This document shows, piece after piece, positions 1 through 5,800 of a stretch of 6,330 nucleotides of DNA. The stretch's first letter is position 1; every line of letters begins with the position of its first letter. A program made the position numbers and the translations under genes. Under the pieces are notes generated by a model that saw nothing but the letters and a program-made list of their open reading frames with translations, did no database searches and was not told the origin of the DNA. This DNA is from Desulfobacterales bacterium (GTDB lineage Bacteria; Desulfobacterota; Desulfobacteria; Desulfobacterales; 4be13), in the NCBI GenBank assembly GCA_029940115.1, contig JAOZRQ010000407.1, positions 1-6,330 on the forward strand, written 5' to 3'.

Positions 1-307
1 TAGCACATCCCCCATCCGGAGTGCTGAAATGAAATTTTAGCACATCCCCCCATCCGGAGTGCTGAAATGAAATTTTAGCACATCCCCCATCCGGAGTGCT
101 GAAATGAAATTTTAGCACATCCCCCCATCCGGAGTGCTGAAATGAAATTTTAGCACATCCCCCATCCGGAGTGCTGAAATGAAATTTTAGCACATCCCCC
201 CATCCCACGCGCCTTTCATCTGCGCCTGCGCCCTCATGGCCGTAATTTCCCGCAGTGCCTCGTCTGTCCTGATTACTCAGGCCGCATTCCGCCGCAATCC
301 TCCTCAT
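1..307 (-). CDS. Doubtful ORF translating the tandem array into a 25-residue repeat (3' partial)
   Basis: From an ATG at 305-307 one minus-strand frame is open to the left edge, about 102 codons; the nearest upstream in-frame stop is at 365-367. The first 35 residues (starting MRRIAAECGLSN) match nothing I know. From residue 36 the protein repeats every 25 residues, each copy opening WGDVLKFHF, with STPDGGCAK in the middle and SFQHSG at the end. The frame stays open only because unit lengths alternate 37 and 38 bp. No ribosome-binding site is evident. The sequence may simply be noncoding repeat DNA with a fortuitous frame. Confidence 0.25.
   Translation of the reverse strand, partial: MRRIAAECGLSNQDRRGTAGNYGHEGAGADERRVGWGDVLKFHFSTPDGGCAKISFQHSGWGDVLKFHFSTPDGGCAKISFQHSGWGDVLKFHFSTPDGGCA
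2..205. repeat. Tandem array of alternating 37- and 38-bp hairpin units
   Basis: Units are 2-38 (37 bp), 39-76 (38), 77-113 (37), 114-151 (38), 152-188 (37) and a broken sixth at 189-205. They are identical except that the C-run has five bases in odd units and six in even ones, so the true period is 75 bp. Each junction carries arms GTGCTGAAAT and ATTTTAGCAC around a GAA loop (e.g. 21-43), pairing with a single G-T wobble in plus-strand RNA. AGCAC and GTGCT also flank the C-rich core. The array probably continues past the left edge. Confidence 0.95.
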
Positions 308-344
308 GGCTGTCCCGGTTTTCGCCTCATGCAGACCGCACAGG
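206..344. other. Non-array, non-cadherin stretch with no recognised gene
   Basis: After the cadherin frame stops at 345 the sequence is unlike any other part of the window until the tandem array begins. One minus-strand frame is open throughout and runs into the array. Another reads EALREITAMRAQAQMKGAWD before a stop at 187-189 inside the array; it looks like an amphipathic helix and could be the tail of a lost gene, but an in-frame TGA at 277-279 limits it to 29 codons. I see no promoter or RNA gene. Confidence 0.4.
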
Positions 345-752
345 TCACTGAGTTCCGCTGGCCGTCACCGTTCCCACGGATGTCCCCCCGGGGCTGTTCT
401 CATCCACCGAGAAGCCCTGGTCCCTGACCTCGAGCCTCTCCTCGTTCAGGTCGTCCACCTCCACGGTGATTGTGGCCGTCCCGGTGTTCTCCCCGTCGGA
501 GACCTCGACGATCAGTGTATAGGAGGGGGTGGTCTCATGATCAAGCTCGCTGCCGTCGCCCACGGTGAGCGCGCCGTTCTCCGCATCCATCTCGAACGCG
601 CGGTTTGTGTTCCCCTCGGCGATCCGATAGGTCAGCGTGTCGTCGGGGTCGTCGTCCCTCGCGACGACCACGCCCACCGAGGTTCCGGCCACGCTGTTCT
701 CGTCAATGGAGAGGGTCTGATCCGCAATCACCGGCCGGCTCTCATTGGCCAC
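345..752 (-). CDS. Cadherin-repeat array protein, 3' fragment (continuation in a shifted frame)
   Basis: This frame encodes a full cadherin-like repeat from 722 (DQTLSIDENS, GNTNRAF, LDHETTPSYTL, VEVSDGENT, VEVDDLNEE). A truncated one follows from 422 (DQGFSVDENSPGGTSVGTVTAS) and ends GTQ at a TGA, 345-347. The GTG at 750-752 that could serve as a start is just the Val of the linker DVANES. Homology continues upstream in the same frame to about 957 (PDPTAALVYRITDGNIS, GRTGEITVSDS, LDYETLPAHTLTVEVSDG), joining the end of the 5' fragment. The two pieces are therefore one gene broken by one missing base. No anchor or dockerin follows the last repeat. The gene probably lost its real 3' end. Confidence 0.7.
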   Translation of the reverse strand: MANESRPVIADQTLSIDENSVAGTSVGVVVARDDDPDDTLTYRIAEGNTNRAFEMDAENGALTVGDGSELDHETTPSYTLIVEVSDGENTGTATITVEVDDLNEERLEVRDQGFSVDENSPGGTSVGTVTASGTQ

Positions 753-814
753 GTCCCGGATGGCTATCGTGATCGCGGCCGTGCCGCTGTTTTTTCCGTC
801 GGAGACCTCGACCG

Positions 815-2797
815 TCAGCGTGTGGGCGGGGAGCGTCTCGTAGTCGAGCCCGCGGCTGTCACTGACGGTGATCTCCCCGGTCCTGCCGTTGATTGCGAGC
901 GCGTCACTGATGTTGCCGTCTGTGATGCGATAGACCAGCGCGGCGGTCGGGTCGGGGCTTTGGCCGCCACCGTTCCGACAGAGGTTCCCTCGGGACTGTT
1001 CTCGTCAACCGGGAAGGTCTGATCGCCCACCGTGAGCGTCGCCTCATTCACATCAGCGATGTTTATCGTGACGGTGGCGCTGGCCGTCTCCGTCCCGTCG
1101 GAGACCTCCACGGCGAGGGTATAGGCCGGGGTGGTCTCGTAATCAAGCTCGCTACCGTCGTTTACCGCCATATCGCCGTTCTCCCTGTTGAGGGCGAACG
1201 CGGCGTTGGTGTTCCCGCCGGTGATGCGGTAAGTCAGGGCATCCCCGTCCGGATCGTCCGCCGTCACTGTTCCGACAGCAGTTTCGTTCGGACTGTTCTC
1301 GTCCACGGAGAATGTCGCGTCCCGCACGGAGGGCGGCTCATTGGGCCGGACCTCGTCCACATCGGTGACGCTCACCGTGACCGAGGCGGTCCGGGTGTTC
1401 CGACCATCCGACACCTCCACGGTGAGCAGATAGAGGGGCAGGGTCTCGTAATCCAACGGGCCGCCCTCCCCGACGGTGAGCTCCCCGTTCAGGCGGTCAA
1501 TGGAGAAGGCGTTCCCGATGTTGCCGCCGGTGATGCCGAAGGTGAGGCTCCCCTCAGGGGTGCTTGCGAAGACCATGCCGACTGATGTCCCGGGCCCCCT
1601 GTTCTCCTCCACGAGGAAAGTCTGATCGCCCACCACAAGGGTCTCCTCATCCACGTCGGTGAGGGTCACCGTGATGGTGGCGGTGGCGCTCTCCGTGCCG
1701 TCGGAGACCTCCACGGTGAGGGACCATGACGGCGTGGTCTCATAATCCAGCTCGCCGCTGACGGTGATCTCACCGGTCCTGCCGTTCATCGTGAACACGT
1801 CGCCGGCATTGCCATCCGTGATGGCATAAGCCAGTGTGCCGGCACCGACGGCCCTCACGCTTCCGACCACGGTCCCCGCCGGGCTGCTCTTGGCCACGGG
1901 GAAGGTCTGATCCCCGACGGAGAGGACGACCTCCGCCACGTCGGTCACATTCACGGTGACGGTGACGGTGATGGCGCCCGTGCCGTCGGAGATCTCCACG
2001 GTCAGGGTGTGGGTCGGCGTGGTCTCATAATCCAATTCGCCGCTGACGGTGATCTCACCGGTCTCGCCATGAATGGTGAAGACTCCGTCGGTGTTTCCTC
2101 CTGTGATCTGATAGGTGAGCGTGTCGTTCGGACTGCTTGCCGTCACGGTGCCGACCAATGTGCCGGGATCATTCCCCTCTCTGATCGGGAAGGTCTGGTC
2201 TGTGGCCGTCAGCACCGCCTCATCCACATCATTGACATTCACCGTGATCGTGGCCGACGCGGTGTTCACGCCGTCGGTCACCTCCACCGTCAGGGCATGG
2301 CTCGGCGTGGTCTCGTGGTCGAGTCGGCTGCCGTCGCCGATCCTGATCAGCCCGGCATTCTCGTCAACCGTGAAGATGCCGTCCGTGTTGCCTCCGGTGA
2401 TGAGGTAGGTCAGGGACGACGGGGACGAGGCGATGACGACCAGCGAGCCGACCACGGCTCCGTCACCGCTGTTCTCATTCACCGACAGGATCTGATCATC
2501 CAAGATGAGCGTGCCCTCGTCCGCGTCCTCAACATTCACGGTGATGATCGCGGTGACCGTGTCGGATCCGTCGGATATCTCAACTGTCAGAGTGTATGTC
2601 CGCACGGTCTCATAGTCGAGGATGCCGCTGTCACTTACGGTGATTTCGCCGATCTCACTGATGGCGAAGACACCATCCGAGTCGCCGTCCGTGATCATGA
2701 ATGTCAGGTCATCCGGGCCCGACACAGACAATGCTCGCGGGGGAGCCGAGCGTCTGTCTGACGCTCGCGGGGGATTGCCAAATCCCCCGCCCGGCAT
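815..2797 (-). CDS. Cadherin-repeat array protein, 5' fragment (probable pseudogene, frameshifted near 955)
   Basis: The 660-codon frame encodes tandem roughly 98-residue cadherin-like repeats, each opening DQTFPVDENSP-GT-VG, with a central YxITGGNT and L(D)YETTP, then LTVEVSDG and TITVNVxDVDE. Such repeats are calcium-dependent adhesion modules in secreted bacterial proteins. Starting residues: partial copy about 25, then 101, 200, 296, 391, 493 and 592. The ATG at 2797 is the only ATG near the front: an in-frame TGA lies at 2810-2812, no ribosome-binding site is visible, and the first 24 residues (Pro/Arg/Gly-rich) are translated hairpin DNA. There is no signal peptide, so this is probably not a native start. 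The last 46 residues (Arg/Ser/Thr-rich, ending RRSPPTR) are out-of-frame reading after a frameshift at residues 612-614; repeat seven continues in another frame. The coding origin is sure; whether a functional protein is made is doubtful. Confidence 0.8.
   Translation of the reverse strand: MPGGGFGNPPRASDRRSAPPRALSVSGPDDLTFMITDGDSDGVFAISEIGEITVSDSGILDYETVRTYTLTVEISDGSDTVTAIITVNVEDADEGTLILDDQILSVNENSGDGAVVGSLVVIASSPSSLTYLITGGNTDGIFTVDENAGLIRIGDGSRLDHETTPSHALTVEVTDGVNTASATITVNVNDVDEAVLTATDQTFPIREGNDPGTLVGTVTASSPNDTLTYQITGGNTDGVFTIHGETGEITVSGELDYETTPTHTLTVEISDGTGAITVTVTVNVTDVAEVVLSVGDQTFPVAKSSPAGTVVGSVRAVGAGTLAYAITDGNAGDVFTMNGRTGEITVSGELDYETTPSWSLTVEVSDGTESATATITVTLTDVDEETLVVGDQTFLVEENRGPGTSVGMVFASTPEGSLTFGITGGNIGNAFSIDRLNGELTVGEGGPLDYETLPLYLLTVEVSDGRNTRTASVTVSVTDVDEVRPNEPPSVRDATFSVDENSPNETAVGTVTADDPDGDALTYRITGGNTNAAFALNRENGDMAVNDGSELDYETTPAYTLAVEVSDGTETASATVTINIADVNEATLTVGDQTFPVDENSPEGTSVGTVAAKAPTRPPRWSIASQTATSVTRSQSTAGPGRSPSVTAAGSTTRRSPPTR
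948..963 (-). other. Frameshift site within cadherin repeat seven
   Basis: On the minus strand the upstream frame reads GCG GCC AAA GCC CCG (VAAKAP). The downstream cadherin frame reads AGC CCC GAC CCG ACC (SPDPT). Adding one A to the AAA run would restore a continuous repeat (AAKSPDPTAALVYRITDGN). No canonical X-XXY-YYZ slippery heptamer is present in the required phase, so programmed frameshifting is unlikely. A real mutation or a homopolymer error in the sequence remains possible. Confidence 0.75.
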
Positions 2798-2880
2798 GGC
2801 TCGGATTTGTCAATCCGAACCGAGCAGCAGGAGGGCTGGCCGAGCAACAGGAAACCCGAGCAGGAGAGGCCAGCAGGAGG
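2733..2880. repeat. Cluster of short hairpins and direct repeats between the two genes
   Basis: Three adjacent perfect inverted repeats are visible: CGAGCGTC/GACGCTCG (2747-2767, 5-base loop), GCGGGGGATT/AATCCCCCGC (2767-2790, 4-base loop) and TCGGATT/AATCCGA (2801-2818, 4-base loop). A wider pair, GCTGGCC/GGCCAGC, lies at 2835-2841 and 2868-2874. A direct repeat GCTCGCGGGGGA occurs at 2733 and 2763, exactly 30 bp apart. CGAGCA followed by (R)CAGGA-like sequence recurs at 2821, 2841 and 2857. The block overlaps the front of the cadherin fragment and ends just after the stop of the upstream gene. It resembles a small palindromic interspersed element. No T-run follows any stem, so it is not a standard intrinsic terminator. 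Confidence 0.7.
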
Positions 2881-2883
2881 GAC

Positions 2884-5800
2884 TCATCTTCCGGTGAGGC
2901 TCTGCAAGGCACGGATTGCCGCTTCCGGGCATCCCTGCTGCAAAGCCTGAATTGCGTCTCCTATTCCGATCCTGCCGTCTCCGTTCAGGTCACAGTCAGC
3001 GGAATCATATCCCGACTCAACGGTGACATCGAGGGTTTGGGAGATGTCACCGTTCATGAGGAATCCGCCGCTCAGGGGCGCATCGTCCCGGTAGTCGTCA
3101 TCTCCGTCGGACACAGGGATCTCGTTGCACCGGAACTTGGTGAGTGTCAGCAGGGAAGTGCCCGGGACCCGGCCGACGACATCGAAGTTCAGGGTAACGA
3201 GGGTTCCGCTGCCGGTGACTTTCTGGGACCGGGCATATATTGCCAGCAGCACCGTGCCGTCGTTGTTCATGTTTCTCACCAGTTGGTAGTCCTCGTTCTC
3301 AAGGATGCCGTCCGCGAGCGTCACGTCGGCCGCATCCAGCACATCCTCATCAAACTCGGCAACGATGTCAATGCCCCGGATCAGTGACTCCTGACTCAGA
3401 ATAACCGGGACTATCAGATATTCCCCCGGGAACACAGTGATCTCAGTGACCCGCCCGGATTCCCGGACCGATCTCCGCCCGCTGTCCGGGGTCCAGTTTC
3501 CGGACAGATCCCCGGGCATGGCCGCTACAAAGTTCAAATCATCGGTGTCCGAGATCACGGTCAGGGCGGCAGAGGCCGGTCCGAAAACCCAGAGAGCATC
3601 CGGGATCACCTCCGGTGAGGTGCTCATGACGGTGACAAGTCCGGTGCTGAATCTCACGAGCCTCGACGCGTCCATGCTTCCCACCGTGCCGTTCCGGGTC
3701 ACATCGGCCGTCCCGGTTTCCACGTCGGAAGGCTCGATATCTCCGAAAACAATGTCCTCAATGACTGAGGCATCTGTCGCGCTCAGAATCTCCGGGGTCG
3801 GGACCTCCTCCCTGAAGGGCGTGATCACGACATTCTCCCCCTCGGGGATGTTGGTGAAACTGTAAACGCCGGCCCCGTCTGCGGTCACTGTGTAAGAGAC
3901 AGTTGATCCCTCAACTGTCATAATGGTTCCGGGAACGGGAATGCCGCTGCCGTGATAAGTCACTTTCCCGGATACTGTATAGCCCGGCAGGACCACTGTC
4001 ACGGGAATTTCGCAGGATGCGGTTTCTCCGTCGGAGGTCACGGTGACGGTCACCGCTGTCTCCCCGGTCTGCCCCTCCTGATATGCCAGTGTCAGGAAGC
4101 TTCCGGCCACCGTCGCGGCCACAAGCGCCGGGTCCCCGGACTCCGCAGCCCATGTCATTTCCGCTGCTGTGTTGTCGGCATCCCCGAACAGCTCGGCCAG
4201 ATCAACTGCGGTGTCGGGATCATCCCATGCAGCCCTCACCGGTTGGACTTCCCCGACACAGTGCGGCAGATCATCCACCGGATTCACTGTGACGGTGAAC
4301 GCGGTGTCAGCCGTCTTTCCGTCCGATGTTCCCCGCACGGTTATCATCGCCTCCCCGTGCTGATCGGGCTGATATTCCAGGGTCAGCGTGTTTCCGGTGA
4401 TATTCGCCGACAGCAGACCGGGGGCTGTGTTCGTCAGCACGGTTTTGACAATGGCCGACACATCGCTGTCAGTGTCTGTGAACACGCTGCCCAGACTTAT
4501 CGCTGACGGGGCGGCATCCTCGTCCGCGGTCACATCCGCTATCACGCTCACGACCTCAGGCGCGTCGTCCACAGCGTTCACCGTGACGAGAAATTCGTCC
4601 TCCGCTGTCTTTCCGTCCGATGTTCCCCGCACGGTTATCGTCGCCTCGCCGTTCTGGTCCGGCTGATATTCCAGGGTCAGGATGCTGTCCGTGACGGTCG
4701 CCGTGACCAGACTGGGTTCCGTGTTTGCCGACACTGAAACAGCAATGGCGGACACTTCGCTGTCAATGTCCGTGAACATGCCGGCCAGACTTATTTCTGA
4801 CGGATCGCCGTCCTCATCAGCCGTGATGTCCGCGATCTCATTGGCGAGTACGGGCGCGTCATCCACGGGGTTCACTGTGACGACAAACTCGTCGTCCGCG
4901 GTCTTTCCGTTCATGGTTCCCCGGATGACGAGAGTCGCCTCCCCGTTCCGGTTCTCTCCGAAATACAGGGTCAGGATGTCGCCGCTGACGGTCGCACCCA
5001 TGAGCCACGAGTTGCTGTTTGACACCAGCGATTTGACGATAACGGCACTGTCGTCGTCAAAATCTGTGAATATGCCGCCCAGGTTTATTTCCGTCGAGGC
5101 CGTATCCTCACTCACTGTCACGTCCGCCAGGGGATTTGTCGCTGCGGGGGCGTGATCCGCTCCGGTGAGATCGCCGAATTCGGTGACAGTTCCGGTGAAC
5201 TGACCGGCCCCGGCCGGGGTCCCGGGCTCGCCGGCAGCCAGGGTTGAGCGGCTTCCGCTGGCCCCGGGGGTCGTATAATTCTCCGTGCCGGCCGAGCCGT
5301 TGAACTCATACACGGCTATATGATGGATTGTCTCCGCTTCCAGCCGGGTCACGGTCACGGAGGCGCCATTTCCCTGATAGACCACATAATTGCCAGTCCC
5401 GACCTCGTCCCCGACACCGAACACGGAATCTGCGGTGTAAGTTGTGCCGTCAGCCGGATCCGTATTCACCGTACCTCCGGATCTCATCAGGACAATGCAG
5501 CCGTCGCCGTTCCCACGGGTCCAGTTCACGGTCAGGGAGGTGACAGCCGGTGAGGTGAAATTCACCCCGGATGCCTGGGATGAGGGTTCGGTGACAAAGG
5601 TGAACTCGCTGCCGTAACATGTGCCTTCGGAATTGGTGGCATAGGCCCTCAGATAATAGGTCTGGCCCGAGGTCAGCCCTGTGACGCTGCTGGCGAAGCT
5701 TCCGGTTCCCGTGCCGTCAGTGGTGCAGGTGTCCCCGGTGTCCGGGGTGGCCGAGGTGTCATGGCAGACCCCCCTGGCCGTGACAGCGGCGCCCCAGTCC

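Larger units (their letters stand above)
345..2725 (-). repeat. Array of nine cadherin-like coding repeats, about 285-306 bp each
   Basis: Full units begin (minus strand, high coordinate) at 2497, 2200, 1912, 1627, 1321, 1024 and 722, each at a DQ or DA dipeptide. Flanking them are a 5'-truncated unit from about 2725 (GPDDLTFMITDGD) and a 3'-truncated one from 422 to 348. The fifth unit carries a longer linker (DVDEVRPNEPPSVR). The fourth has lost the DENS calcium-binding motif (VAKSS instead), and the third has REGN. Units are diverged enough to map uniquely, unlike the left-edge tandem array. Confidence 0.85.

Noticed and set aside
2..205. CRISPR array
   Set aside because: The repeated units are contiguous and identical, with no unique spacers; the alternation is only one C.
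2..205. Integron attC or BIME-type repeat cluster
   Set aside because: No GTTRRRY-type core sites or cassette ORFs are visible, and all units point the same way rather than alternating in orientation.
187..276. Short minus-strand gene tail reading EALREITAMRAQAQMKGAWD
   Set aside because: Only 29 codons follow an in-frame stop, no start or family match is recognisable, and the end lies within the tandem array.
948..963. Programmed minus-one ribosomal frameshift
   Set aside because: No canonical slippery heptamer in the needed phase and no obvious stimulatory structure; a plain one-base deletion is simpler.
306..1022. Plus-strand ORF of 238 codons, and similar long plus-strand ORFs at 2009-2761, 2701-3387 and 3952-4506
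   Set aside because: They lie opposite clear cadherin, Ig-like or cohesin-like coding sequence, lack any recognisable domain, and are explained by GC-rich antisense shadowing.
2767..2790. Intrinsic terminator for the dockerin gene
   Set aside because: The stem is strong, but no T-run follows on the minus strand; neighbouring hairpins of the same kind argue for a repeat element instead.
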